DNA from: Neelides folsomi
Lineage: Eukaryota; Arthropoda; Collembola; Neelipleona; Neelidae
Assembly: GCA_034687125.1 (NCBI GenBank)
Contig: JAQGBZ010000241.1
Span: 1 to 64,000, forward strand
Direction of reading: 5' to 3'
DNA length: 64,000 nt
In this document: positions 14,401 through 26,170 of the stretch, in pieces
How positions within the stretch are numbered: position 1 is the stretch's first letter
How the letters are laid out: every line of letters starts with the position of its first letter
The notes under the pieces: model-generated
Databases searched by the model: none
The model's input: the letters and a program-made list of their open reading frames with translations, nothing else
Told to the model about the DNA's origin: nothing
Translations under genes and position numbers: made by a program

Positions 14401-17400
14401 AAGGTTGGACTGCACGGGACTGTCGGACTGATGTGGAAGAAGCATTTGTAGGGAACGTTGAAGTTGTTCGTGTCAATTGTACTTGTTTTCATCTGTCCAC
14501 ATTTGCTGTGTTGATTGAACGAGGAGATGCTGACGACGTTCCTCGACCCAAGGTAAAACTTTGATACTCATAATCTCATATCGATAAGATTCCAATCGGA
14601 TCTAATTTTTTATATTTGATTTAATTTATTTTAATATAAATTAATTATAAATTAAACAACTAATTAATTTCAGATTCTTGAAGATGTCGTTTCCTATGTG
14701 GCATTCACTGTTTCTCTCCTTTTGATCTTTGGAGCCTTGGTGGCCCTTGGACTTCTTAAAGGCCCAATTCCAGCTACAGTGACGAATACCATCCACAAAC
14801 ATCTTCTACTTTGTCTCTTCTGCTCAATTGCTCTCTACTTCGTGGCATTGAAAGGACGTGTGAGTTTAGTGGGAGCTGAACTTCCCTGCAGAACCATCGC
14901 CATGGGCCTTCACTTCTTTTGGCTCGCTTCTTTTTCCTGGCTCTTGTCGTCGGCTCTTCATCTTTGCCGGACATTTACAGAAGTTCGAGATGTGAATCAC
15001 GGATCCGCTATTGCCTATTTTGCAATTGGCTACGCATTCCCTGCACTCTGCGTCTCGCTCTCACTCGGAATAAGAGCTCACCATTATGGGAACAAATTCT
15101 TGTAAGCTCATGCCTTGGAGAAAATTACAACTTAAGAGTGAAAATATATTGAATTAATAATTTAAAAATTAATTAAAATTTTATACAGCTGCTGGCTGAG
15201 CCTTTATGAAGGGATCGTTTGGGGAATGGTTGGCCCTGTTTTATTGACTGTCTTGGCCTCATTAGCAACTTTCCTTGTGGCTGTAAAGGCAGCCTTCACT
15301 TTTAAAGATCAAGTGGTTGATTCAGGAAATATGAGGTTAGATCAATTAAAAGCTAAAGAATTCATATTATACATAATGTTAGATCGTTTTGTATAAAGTC
15401 CTAAAAGTTACATATGGTACACTTTAATATTTTTGTATTTCGTAAAATCATTATATTAGTCAGAGCGATATGAGAGCGAAATACAATATACATACATACA
15501 ATATACATAAATGAATTTTGTTTTGTTTTAGGACGCTCCTATGGATGGATTTAACAATGCTTCCTTTGAGTGGAATGGTTTGGGCTCTGAGTCTTCTAGG
15601 AGCAAATGAACGAAATCCAACTTGGCAGTATGCAGTGTCAGTCGCTGTGACTGTTTTAGCTCTCTACATCTCCTTAGGATATTGCATCTTGAATCAAAGA
15701 GTCAAAGAGTCACTTTTTATTAGAGCTGGAAATTTATTCAGACCAAGAGAAGAAATTCAACCTAATATCACGGTAAAGATTCATTGATATTTAGAAATTA
15801 TCATGACTAAAAAACTATTATTATTTATATCATTAAATTTCATAATTAAATTTTATATTTTTGCAGCGATCGGCATTAGCTTATCGGACAAGCGAGGAAG
15901 GCGTGCGAGCAGAAGAAGTGAGAAGAGAAAGATTCCGTGGAGCTCGTTCATTTGGAGTCTCAACAGCTTCAACGACTTCTAGGTCAACGACCAAAACATC
16001 GAGTTCTCCTTACAGAAGCGATGGATTTAACTCAGGCCATACGCCGAACTTGGAAGAAAGTCGATTCCTCCGGGATCGGTTTGATTCCGGGCGACGAAGG
16101 AGAAGGAAAGACGAAGAGGAGCGAAGTTCTGAAGGTGAAGAGCAAACTTTGGAACTTGCTTCTTCACATACTTCAGACGAAGAAGAAGCCATCACCACGC
16201 CGCATTTAAGGACCTTAGGTAAGATTACAATTGATCAGAATGAATAGATATTAGACATGTGTGGGAATTAGCAGCAGTTAATGGGAGAGGTTCTTATCGT
16301 CTCATTGCGACTTATGCACCTTCACCAAAGAGACGAATTGTCTCAGCCTCCTTGTCAACCCTCAACGTCCCTTCTTCGAAGCTTCCAGCTCTGCCGCGTC
16401 TCTACTCGACTAATTGGACACCGAATATTTCTACCTTTATGTCCCCTAGTAAAAACATCTTTGTTAGTTCGATTCCCCTCAGTTGCTCCTTTTTATTTTG
16501 ATGCTTGTTTTTTTAACATTGGCCATTACAGGATTGTAATCTGTTTTGTCAAATCTTTATTAGATGCGCGGAACGGTGTCGGTGGACGAAGTTCAGGGTC
16601 CGACAATGAGAATTCTCCCGGTAATCATTCAAATAATTCACCTCCGATTGCTGGCCCTCAAGAGTACGTTCAACAACCAGAGGAATCTCCCTATTTTCTT
16701 CATTCAAATATAATGAACTCCTCGGAGAAATTCCCATTCCAAGGTAAGAATCTAATTTTTTAACTTCACATGTAGCCATGTCATACAACAGATTTATTTG
16801 TTACGAAATCACCAAACATTATGTTGAATATATATTGATAGTTATCATATATATATATATAACTCATTTCAATTAATAAATAGGTACTTTTACAAATTGG
16901 CATCCTTTTGAGCATCTATGCAAAATTTACATTATACGTAGGTTTCAGAAAGTAGGTTTTATCAATGAGCAGAATTAGTCAGCTAATCCTCTTCTCGAAC
17001 CGCGTATATCTCATTTATTCACGATTAATAATAAAATAATAAAGAGTAGCGTTAAATTAAATAAAACCCTTTAAAACTTTCTAACTGTCAAATTCGATTT
17101 CTTATCGGAAGGAAATGAAAGATGAAATTAACCACCAAAACTTTTCATATCAAACTAATGGTAAATAAGTTCGTTTACATTGCATCTATCTACCTTACCA
17201 GGACTGTCTTCTAATTTCTTAAAATGTATAGACTATAAGATTAAAATATTTTTGTTTAGAAACGGACATTTTACAAACTGATATTAAGTATTTATTAAAA
17301 ATATTAAATATTTTTTATTAATTGTTTTATATGTCTATTCCACTCCGGATGAGTAAACAATTTATGTATTATTAAATGTGTCCAATTAACTTTCCATGCT

Positions 17401-18680
17401 TTTAATTAACATTGTATTTCAAAGTATTAAAACAACTTGCTTACGTGGGTTCATTGTAAACGTAGGTTTAAGAAGTATATTTATGAGACAATGGGAAAGG
17501 AAGAAATTCTGAAAGAGATGTTGCACATTGCGAATTCTCCACCCTCGGCTTCATACAATCACTCCACATTTAATCTCTTAACGCGTTACAAATACACGTA
17601 ATGAGTTATTACAATTAAGTTCACACTGCTCTCAACTTGGAGATCCTATAATTGTACGTATTATTCTTTTTTCATCTTCGTGCAAAAGGCGACCGTTGAA
17701 TTGCACGTCAAGAGGAGAGAAAAGACACGCGGAGTTCTATTGCATTTTCTCCATGTCCTTGCCCTATTATTCAACTCATTATAGCACTTGAGACTTTTGA
17801 ACGGACTTTGCATGTGAAGATGACTTATGAGTTTCTAATAGGCTCGACTCTCTTTACTTTTGAACAAATCTCATTTCATGGTTTGTCATCTTCGATAAAT
17901 GGCAGGAGTCACAATAAAGGCATAATAATATTTACCTTCTTTATTGCATTTCCATATTATTACACATGGGGTGATCTCAAAGGAAATTTTTTCACTCTCT
18001 GTTGCAAACAGTTGGTCTTCATTATAAAACGCTCTACTTTTGTCATTCAATTTTATTACTACAACTGTACAATAATAGTAAATAAGCAAAAAATTGAAAT
18101 CTACCTAATCATTTAATCTTTATTAAGTGTTTAAAGATCTTTAATGATTCAACTTTTGTATAGAAATATCAATTGATCATTGTTTATTATTTTTATCAGA
18201 ACCAGCTAATGATCTTAGTGGGAGCAGCGTAGTGATTGGAGGGATGAGTCCAAATGATCATAGCACTCCTCATGTTGGAACTTACTTCACTCGCCAACCC
18301 GAATCTCCAATCTCTCCACTCCACGAACTCCCAGACGAAGGAGATGCAGAAGAGTGAGAATTTTTACAAATATTGTCTCAATAATGAATCTTCGTTTCAA
18401 CTTTCAATTAATCATCTTCTTTTTAACCTCTTCATTGCTTTCTCTTCTGGGTGTTGGACTCGTCAGTTTCGCCTATTACGATGAGTAGAACTTAAATAGA
18501 CTGTACGTCTTGACTAATTATATTTTAAGATTTAACATTAAAGATATTGATGTGCAATCAGACTGATTGTAATGACAATTAAATTGTAGGAGAGGAGTTG
18601 ACAACGAAGGACTCGATGTAGGAGAAGAAGGCGAGAAAGAAATCTATGGTGGTTCAATTACATCAGGAGTCCTTGTCTGA
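2485..18680 (+). CDS. stan: Flamingo/Starry night, seven-pass cadherin of the CELSR adhesion-GPCR family
   Basis: Planar cell polarity receptor at the cell surface, forming homophilic junctional bridges with Frizzled and Van Gogh complexes. Coding exons: 2485-3465, 4520-4852, 6091-6197, 6410-6576, 6945-7798, 7898-8161, 8292-8840, 8979-9011, 9095-9193, 9264-9396, 9473-9552, 9665-9784, 9864-10001, 10080-10808, 11261-11532, 11601-11755, 11874-12289, 12430-12696, 12796-13746, 13843-14035, 14143-14552, 14674-15101, 15189-15335, 15532-15772, 15867-16218, 16564-16743, 18200-18353, 18590-18680. They sum to about 2,947 residues with all phases matching. Order: signal peptide (VSCFLFALFAF core), pre-cadherin region with a RARR site, nine cadherin repeats, EGF-like, laminin G, EGF-like, laminin G, EGF-like pair, laminin-type EGF, hormone-receptor motif (NVWWGRTKFG), GAIN domain with GPS (CTCFHLSTFAVL), seven membrane helices, acidic and serine-rich tail ending GVLV. 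The start was chosen because the only in-frame ATG is followed at once by the signal peptide. Exon 26 (16564) is the least certain junction. Length is close to vertebrate CELSR proteins. Confidence 0.96.
4917..5520. repeat. MITE-like inverted-repeat element in a Flamingo intron
   Basis: The left end CTGGGGCCAATCCCACC and the reverse complement of the right end, CAGGGGCCAGTCCCTCC, match imperfectly. Both continue into CACATT(G)..ACAAAT sequence, giving ends of roughly 50 bases about 600 bp apart inside intron 2. The interior is full of TTGCAAT and CACATT motifs and holds no gene. I could not find a clear target-site duplication, so the superfamily is open; the CAGGGGCC end is hAT-like. Confidence 0.4.
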
Positions 18681-19050
18681 TCATTTTCCCAAAAACTAAC
18701 ACTCAATGTTGTTCATCTTTTTATTATTATTATTTTCCATTGATCTCTTATTCCTTCGCAAGAATTGAAGCCAAAGCGCGGAGAATGGTCTTTAAAGGAT
18801 TGTATATTTAAAGCGTGTGTGTGTGGCGATGAATTTCTCTTCCTACTTCCAATCACCTTCATTATATTTATTATATTGAAATAATATAATACAACCGAGC
18901 TGCTACTGCTACCATTCCTATAATCATCATCATCATCATATTTATATACCTGTGTATGTTAAAAGTAGTTTTTTATATTTATTCGCGCCTGTGAAATCTT
19001 GCGGGGTCCCCGCTGTACAAATGAAACTCAATAAAAGCCTTTTTACCCAT
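18681..19050 (+). other. Flamingo 3' untranslated region
   Basis: AT-rich sequence with a short GT run near 18820 and a CAT run near 18925 follows the TGA. A polyadenylation signal AATAAA at 19030-19035, followed by a T-rich stretch, is the likely transcript end. Confidence 0.6.
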
Positions 19051-20429
19051 CTCCGCCCATTTCTTTTCATTTAAAAGTGGAAGTGGGGCATTTGGAAAGA
19101 GGAGAGAAAAGCGAAACGGTGACGAAATGAAGATTCATCCAACGCTTAAAAAACCAATGGAACGAAAAACACCTCAAGACCCATCAAGAGATCTCACTAC
19201 TCAAGAGACGTATTTGGAAAAAAGGAACATTTTTACGGTTCATTCCACACGTACATAGCCATATAAGACTCATATTATTATCCACATTTTAAATCTCTCA
19301 TTCCTCAATCGTTAAATAATAACTTCACTTTCCGCACGAAATCATTTCTCCATCTCTTGTATATTATCTCTCCTATGATCTCTTTGATTTCCTTCTTACA
19401 AGATTCTCATATGTAAAGGAACTCAGCTGTTTACATCCAGATCTTGTACGCCACAGGAAAACATAAACTCGGCTGCTATCGTGAACTGTCCAACTCACAA
19501 AATATTATCTTACTAAAAATCAAACACGTTTTTTTCTTTTTTCAATAAGTATAATATGTATTATTAAAAAGAAATGAATAATAATGTCTTATTATTTCAT
19601 GTGAGATGTAAGGTACTTATAATTTTATCTTTTGATCGCCTATACTGCAATGTGGGATTATTTGTATATTTATTAGATTTTAAGAGTATAAACAAAACTT
19701 TATTTGACTAATGAATAAGTGAGATAGTAAGCTTTCAAATCAACTCAATTATCAACAAACCCGCAAATTGTAAACATTTTATTTTTAAAGGAGATTTGAA
19801 TAAATTCTAAGAAAATGAAAATGGGTTAAATTTCCCATTTACGCCTTCGTATTAAAAATAATTTTTCAAGTTGGGAACTTTGAGAATAAAGAATTCTTAC
19901 CTGACTATCTATTTGTAAAAGTGCGTATAGTAGTTTCATTATTTTATAAATATTACCCGTTTACAAATATATTTAATTATTGTTAAAAATTCTCAAGTTG
20001 AATTTAGTCAGATATTATTACCAAAAAGAAAATATTAATAAATATATATATGTATTATATATACACTTGTCTCATTTTGGATTACTCTTATTTACTTTTA
20101 AAATATTAGTAGGGTAGTAATTTGTAAACTGAGTTAGTAAACATGAAAAGAGTGGGTATGTATAAGTTTGCTTACAGGATATACAGGATGTATTATAAAT
20201 ATTACTACAAATATTGTCCATATATTACTACGTATTATATGCTTCATATTAAATGAAACAAGAATGGTAAACAAGAATGAAATGAGTCAGAGTCATAATA
20301 GACATTGTGAGTTTTTGGTCGAGACGAGGAGACAATCAAAAGAATCACGATTCATTGATGAGTCGATGAGAATTGATCTCATTGACAATGATTGGGAATT
20401 CCGTATTGGTAATCCAATAATAGGTAGAT

Positions 20430-20704
20430 GAGCGCCATGACCGAGGCCTTGAGGTTCCCTGGACTCCCTGCGGGGGGAGAACATCTGTACCCAACGCGGG
20501 GGCGTCGTCACGGACCTCGGATTTTGGGGGAAAGGAGGACCAAGAGGGAAACTGAGCTAATCCTATCATTCACTCAGTTGTATTGGAGAACGCAAGACGA
20601 GAACGCGCCGCCGTCTTAATCTCCGACAATCATCTTCGACCTTTATCAATTATGAAAGGATCACAATAGAGGCGAGCAGGAACAATAACGCCCTACTACG
20701 AGAG
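20430..20704 (+). promoter_or_regulatory. GC-rich island with a donor at its end, possible 5' exon or promoter
   Basis: A sharply GC-rich block with several CG dinucleotides (for example GCGGGGGGAG and CGCGGGGGCG) is followed by a splice-donor-like GAGGTAACC at 20702-20710. The next plausible acceptor upstream of a coding start on this strand is at 26150. An untranslated first exon of the 26.2 kb gene is therefore possible. There is no direct proof; it could also be an unrelated non-coding RNA. Confidence 0.25.
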
Positions 20705-22329
20705 GTAACCCTAACTTTGTATTCTTTTATTATTCTTACTCAACACACACGTCCAATGACCTCTCATCATTTCCCAAATTCCTCATCATATTTCTATTAT
20801 ATTTCATTTCATATGCACAGGATCAACACAGAGAGCCCATTGTTCCCCAAATATAATAGTTGGGCTAAACACACTAGGATAAAAGCATAAGTATGTACAT
20901 AAGACTTGAGAAAGATATCCTCGAGACATTTGGACACTTAATTGAAGGTAGACACTCCAAATGTTGGTTTTTATGTATTTGTTTGCCTATCCAATTAAAG
21001 AGGAATCTATCATCTTTATGCATTCTCATTTAAATAAAAATATCAATTATGTCGCTTTTTAATAGCAATTTAATATTTATGACTCTTGCTTAACCCTCAA
21101 TTATAATGTCATGTTTTATATAAAGCAATCAACTCAAACACATACAATGAATTAACGTTTGCGCAAGGATTTTTTAGCTTCAAAAATAAGTAAGAGTAGG
21201 ACAGTTATACTAAACACTTTTGTATCTTAACTGACATCAAATTGAAAATTATAAAATGAGAAAAGCATAAATTACTGAAAGGGAGACAAAAAGAACAGGC
21301 GTTTAAACGCCGTACAGCACACTCCGTCCCTGTAATTAGCAAATGGGGAAAAAGTGCAAAAACGTTTTACACCTGAGCATTATATTTGACTAGAACAATT
21401 TTTTGTGGGAATGTGCAAGAAAAGGAGCAATTTGGCTCATAATAATCAGCAAATAACTTAAGCATTTTAACCATAAACGAATGCAATTAAATACATAAGA
21501 AATTCAGTTTAATAGTTAAGGTATCAGCGATAGCAATTAAAGGTGATGGTGCAAGTATTGTTTTCCGTGTCCAATAAATGGACACAACGCCCAAACTCAA
21601 CGTAGTCGACTGAACAACAATTAGCAATATCAAACATTGGCATTCTGGGGCTCAAATCTTTCAAGTGCTCTCAACAATGAAGTAAAAAGAGGGGAAATGA
21701 ATCATATACAGAGAGGGAATGATATCAAATGGAGTCGGAAGCCACAAGGAATTATTTCATTTCGTGATTGTTCAAGAAGGTGTGATGAATAATTTTATTG
21801 TTGACCTTCAGCTCTCAATCACCATTTGACTCTCCATCCCAATTAAATGTATAATAAAAATTCAAAAATGAGCTCGTCTTTTTTCTCTTTTGAGATTGCA
21901 ACAATCAATAATAATTAAAAAGGAGCTTTTTTTCACTCTCCTCCTCAATTTCATTTTCTTCCTCGAGTGCGTGAGCGGGCGAGCATTTAAAAGATAATTG
22001 CGGAGAAACGGATTTGCTATACAAACTAAAAACGGAACTCTCTCGCGATGCTCAAAGGTCTTAAACCTACATTATTAGCACCTAATCCTATTAGTAATAT
22101 ATCTTGTTCAACCAGTATCGAAAGTCTATCAAATATGTATGCTGGTTGTAATATTATAGTTTGTAGGTAGTAATATGTGTAATAAAAACTATGATGTAGA
22201 CGTAATTTATTAGAGAGTTTTTGAAGAAGTGGGCGAGTCCCATTTAAGTGTAAAATGTATTAATTAGGAGTTGTGTAGGTTAACCGAGAGATCATCTCAA
22301 TTTATTAGAGAATTTAATGGGGGTGAGTG

Positions 22330-22490
22330 ATGTTCTCACTATTAGGGTCTGAGGACCAGAACGGCCGGACCTCGTGGCCAAGAGAAACTCCTAAACGACC
22401 GATTAGCCAACATCTCCCTACACTTTTGTTTTTGAGCCACGCGACCCCAATGGGAGGCAGACCGGCCCGTTCCGCCACCAGACTCAACAT
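22330..22490. other. Second GC-rich island, function unknown
   Basis: About 160 bases rich in G and C (GAACGGCCGGACCTCGTGGC, GGCAGACCGGCCCGTTCCGC) stand alone in AT-rich DNA. The block has no open frame of note, does not fold as a tRNA by eye and has no clear similarity to the 20.4 kb island. It might be a promoter, an enhancer or a non-coding exon. Confidence 0.25.
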
Positions 22491-25197
22491 TACTTACATA
22501 TAGGTTTGGGGATGTAAGCAAAGGTGTGTGTGTAGCAAATGAACGGGACTGCCAACAAAGTCAGAAAAGTCTTAACCACACTCAACAAACGAACATTGAA
22601 CATTTGAAGGAGATGAGCAAAAGTTTCGTCCTTAAATCTTACCATATAGGGACAAATGACAAAACAACATAAAAACGCTGCATTTGCACATGATGAACAA
22701 TCTTAGATATACTGCTAGTATCTGTACATACATATATGTTACATACCTGTATAGCTAAATAGCTACGTAACTACAGTAGAGTAATTTATATTGAAGTGGA
22801 TATATTTATTAATATGCAATGTTATTCTGTTATATTTGCATATATGGTATGTTAAATGTGTAAAATAGTTATATTACAAGTTAAAGGGTAGTTAAGTAAA
22901 AAAAGTTAGCGTTCGTTAGCTCAAGATGCAAGTTTGGATTTCGTGGCCGGACGTGAAGCTTTTTGAAGAGTGTCATGGTCAACTTTTCCATCCATTTCTC
23001 AAACATTCTTCCCTATGACCATCCGCGATGAATTCCTCAGCAACTCACGAACACGATGATCGTAAAGGGGATACAACAAGAGGAGTAGCAAAATGGGCAA
23101 AGAATTGCTGTTCCTTGAGAGTGCAAATAATAAAATTACGTGTGTGAAGTAGGCAAATGTTCTCGAATGTTCATCGTTCAAGTTGGCCCTTTGTGAGCCT
23201 TTTACGAACACTTTGTGTCAGGTTTTAGAAGTTCGTGTTGATTCCTCATAGTCCACACGCTCTGCAAATAGTCACAATCACAATTAGAGATGCAGAGAGG
23301 TCCATTAACTCATATCTCATTTTCAAGGAACATTAAACTAAAAATGAGAACATGATCAGAGGCCCATATTATTGCAACCCAAGATTGATAAAAGAGAGAT
23401 AATGCGAATATGCATAATGGATATAAAAATTGTAAATTAAAAATTGCATTTCTGTAAAACTATGAATATTTTAATGCAATTTTCGCATTATGTATGAGCG
23501 TGAAAGATTAAACTCAAATTAATTAAAATATGCAAAGCCTTGCCGTTCTCATGTTTTCGCAAACTGTTTTTCTCCAACTCATTTATAAACCCCTCACATT
23601 TATTCTCTGAAGAGCCAATTGTGCCTCTGTCAATTTGACATGATAAGTCATTTTGAGTAATGGAGCTTTTTTATTCAGAAATCCAATTATTCCTCAGTTC
23701 ATCTATCATAATGGATGAAAGGTATTAAATAATAAAGAGAGTTTATCCTGAGAATTGAGTGTGGCAATTGAGAGTCGTATGCGGATGGGGTCTTGAAATG
23801 ATAATGATTATTAATTGAGCTCCGTCGAACGTCTTTTCCGTTGTGGTTGAGGGGTGAAGTCATTTGTAGGATGGGTGACCATTGAAGCCGCCCTTGAACT
23901 TTCTCTATCGTACTTATGGTAAAGACGTTGATTCTTCATTTCCCTGAAACTCCTTGGAGGTCGGGGCTCGTTACTTGCTTCAAGTCTAGGTGTAATGAGG
24001 TCGTAGGTCGTGGGACAGTATTGCGATGTCCCCCATTCATCTAACCATCGTCATTACTGGAGCGGATCTTCCTTTGTTTTACTAAACAACTCTCGGTTTC
24101 TCATTCTGTTCCTTACACCTAATTGTTATTTAAATGAAGGATTCTCATCGGATCTTTACGACCCACGAATTTTACATTCCTTCCTTGCTTTCCATTTCCT
24201 TCACAAAGGCACAACTTTCCGTTTCCAACTCATTCTCCATTGATTGTCTCTCATTTGTCTTTAAGTCGGCAATGCCATTGGATCAACAAATGGTTTTCAC
24301 AATTAGGGGTACGCGTACATTTCGTGTCTTTCTTCTATTCAATTTAAATGCTCCTTCAAACTTCAAATTCCATTTCTAAATCCGTATAATTGCATTTAAG
24401 TAAATAAACACAATTTCACAAGTTCTTTAATTGAATCAGTATCAATTTCTTATAAATTGGAAAATTCTTATTCAAAGGGTTTTCTTAATTTTTTGAATAA
24501 TTTATAAATGGAATTAGCTAACATTTAATTACTCAATTAACTTTTGTTTAACATGAGTAAACTAGGCACGATTGCTTGTTTACAATTACTGTCGTGAATT
24601 GGAAATCATTATACCCTTTGATGATTTACAACAAAATACATAGTTTAAGTAAATAAAATATGCTGTAGTAATATTTAATAAACACAATATACTTTCAATT
24701 CAATACCTATCATCACTCATCATTCTATTCTTTAATAATGTAACATTTTTTCTCAAATAACCAATAAATTGAAAATATGATTTTATTACAAATAGTCAAC
24801 CTTTGGCTAATACATAGTTAAATGAGATTTATGCAAAGTACACAAGGACATCATTATCCGGAAAGTTTGCTCATGAGTCAAAGATCTTTGAACGTTCCTG
24901 TAAATCCTAAATGAGTCAATGATTCCTTGAATTTGGAAAGATTCATTCTGCATATTATGACTGTTACGACGAGATGGTTCAGATTGTATAATAATCATAT
25001 GCACGTAATACTCACTGAGTAACCATTGTTCTCCGATGGCGGTTAAAGTTAATATTATTTACAAGACTAACCTAGTGTTGTGACGTCTCACGGAGGTTGA
25101 GCCAAGGTTTACGGGCGCAATCAAAAGGAAACGGCCAAAAGTCGTCACATAAATAATTCAAGTCCTCTACCTGGTGGAGCTGAAGATGGGTTTCGGC

Positions 25198-25320
25198 TCA
25201 TTGGCCACACATGGCCTCACATCCATGTTCAAATTCATGACATTCAAGTGAATAACATTCATGTGACTTTGATTCGGCACAAATTTTTGTATATTTCTTG
25301 GAAGGACGTTTACATTCACA
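25198..25320 (-). CDS. Cysteine-rich terminal exon candidate (small secreted-type peptide)
   Basis: On the minus strand an acceptor-like TTAGTTAG ends at 25321. It is followed by 40 codons and a TGA at 25198-25200. The frame starts CECKRPSKKYTKICAE and ends HGCEAMCGQ, with seven cysteines spaced C-x1-C-x10-C-x7-C-x4-C-x6-C-x3-C. Cysteine density this high is unusual for a chance frame, and Y-x-x-x-C-A near the third cysteine recalls short Kazal-like inhibitors of arthropods. A stop lies directly upstream in this frame, so an upstream exon with a signal peptide would be needed. I could not identify one with confidence, so the gene is partial or absent. Confidence 0.3.
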   Translation of the reverse strand, partial: CECKRPSKKYTKICAESKSHECYSLECHEFEHGCEAMCGQ

Positions 25321-26170
25321 CTAACTAATAATAATATATAAATTATTTTTATTCTTAAATGCATTTATCCAATTACTTCTCCGCGACACTCGTCGACCTT
25401 CCCCATAAACCCCCACACCACATACACATACTTATAATACATCTCTATACAATAGCCTCTGCTAACTAAATGCTCAATTAACTTCCATACTTTATCATTC
25501 TCTTTAAATTTGAGTGAAATGAATATATTTTTCTGCATAATAAACCGAGTCAGTCATGTCTCACGTCCTCAAGAATGTATTGGAGAAGTTGGTGAGCCAC
25601 CGCAAAGGTCAAATTCCTTTCAAATTAACCTCCAATCATTTGACCTGTCGTATGTTCAATTTGTCTATCCTTAATTTCCTATTACATGAAAATGGAAACC
25701 AACGAATAATCAAAGGCGGATGAAAGTGGGGGTTTGATTTTGAGGGGCTTTGTGGTCGTCGTCGTTCCGTCCTCATTTTCAGGTCGAGTGGAAGAGAGAG
25801 GAAAAACTGTTGCATAAGAGAAACCGAATCGAATGACTACAATGAACAAAATTTCGTGATTCCTTTCCCATTAAATCTTCATGAAGGACTCAAACTGGAA
25901 ATTCAACTCATTTTTAATGACTGGCAAATGACTGAAATAAAAAAAAGTTTTCCTTATTTTCGCCTTGCTGTCGCGACTTTGACCATTTTGAGTCATTTGA
26001 TTCACCTTTTTTTTAAGTTCCATTCGAGATCAAACTGGAGAAATTGAGTTTTTCCTCTTAAACGTGTCCATTAAGATAACTATTTTTACTTGGACAATCA
26101 TAAATAAGTATATGGTATGATGTATGAAATGAAGTGTGAAATTTTTTTAGGGCGGTGGAGATGAAGAAGG

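Larger units (their letters stand above)
19036..26170. other. Long stretch with no confident gene
   Basis: About 7 kb of AT-rich sequence. It holds two GC-rich islands (20430-20704 and 22330-22490) and one cysteine-rich exon candidate on the minus strand (25198-25320), listed separately. A T-rich acceptor (ATTTTTTTAG) ends at 26150, 20 bases before the next gene's ATG, so part of this interval is probably a 5' untranslated intron of that gene. Other open frames here show no protein-like composition that I can defend. Confidence 0.5.

Noticed and set aside
16219-16563. Open frames in the interval before Flamingo exon 26 (for example a serine/proline-rich frame from 16259)
   Set aside because: The joined reading from 16218 to 16564 keeps phase and continues the tail. 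The intermediate frames reach stops or lack a proper donor, so the interval is treated as an intron, although alternative splicing is possible.
20168-20619. Several 60-90 codon frames on both strands over the 20.4 kb GC island
   Set aside because: The frames on both strands arise from GC content; none has recognisable protein character.
24010-25004. Frames of 65-81 codons in the desert between Flamingo and the unknown gene
   Set aside because: AT-rich, biased residues, no motifs, no flanking splice signals that make sense.
25556-25591. Short MSHVLKNVLEKL frame followed by a GTGAGC donor
   Set aside because: Joining to the 26151 acceptor would run into a stop in every phase that matters, so it cannot be the N-terminus of the 26.2 kb gene. 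At most it is an upstream frame in the leader.
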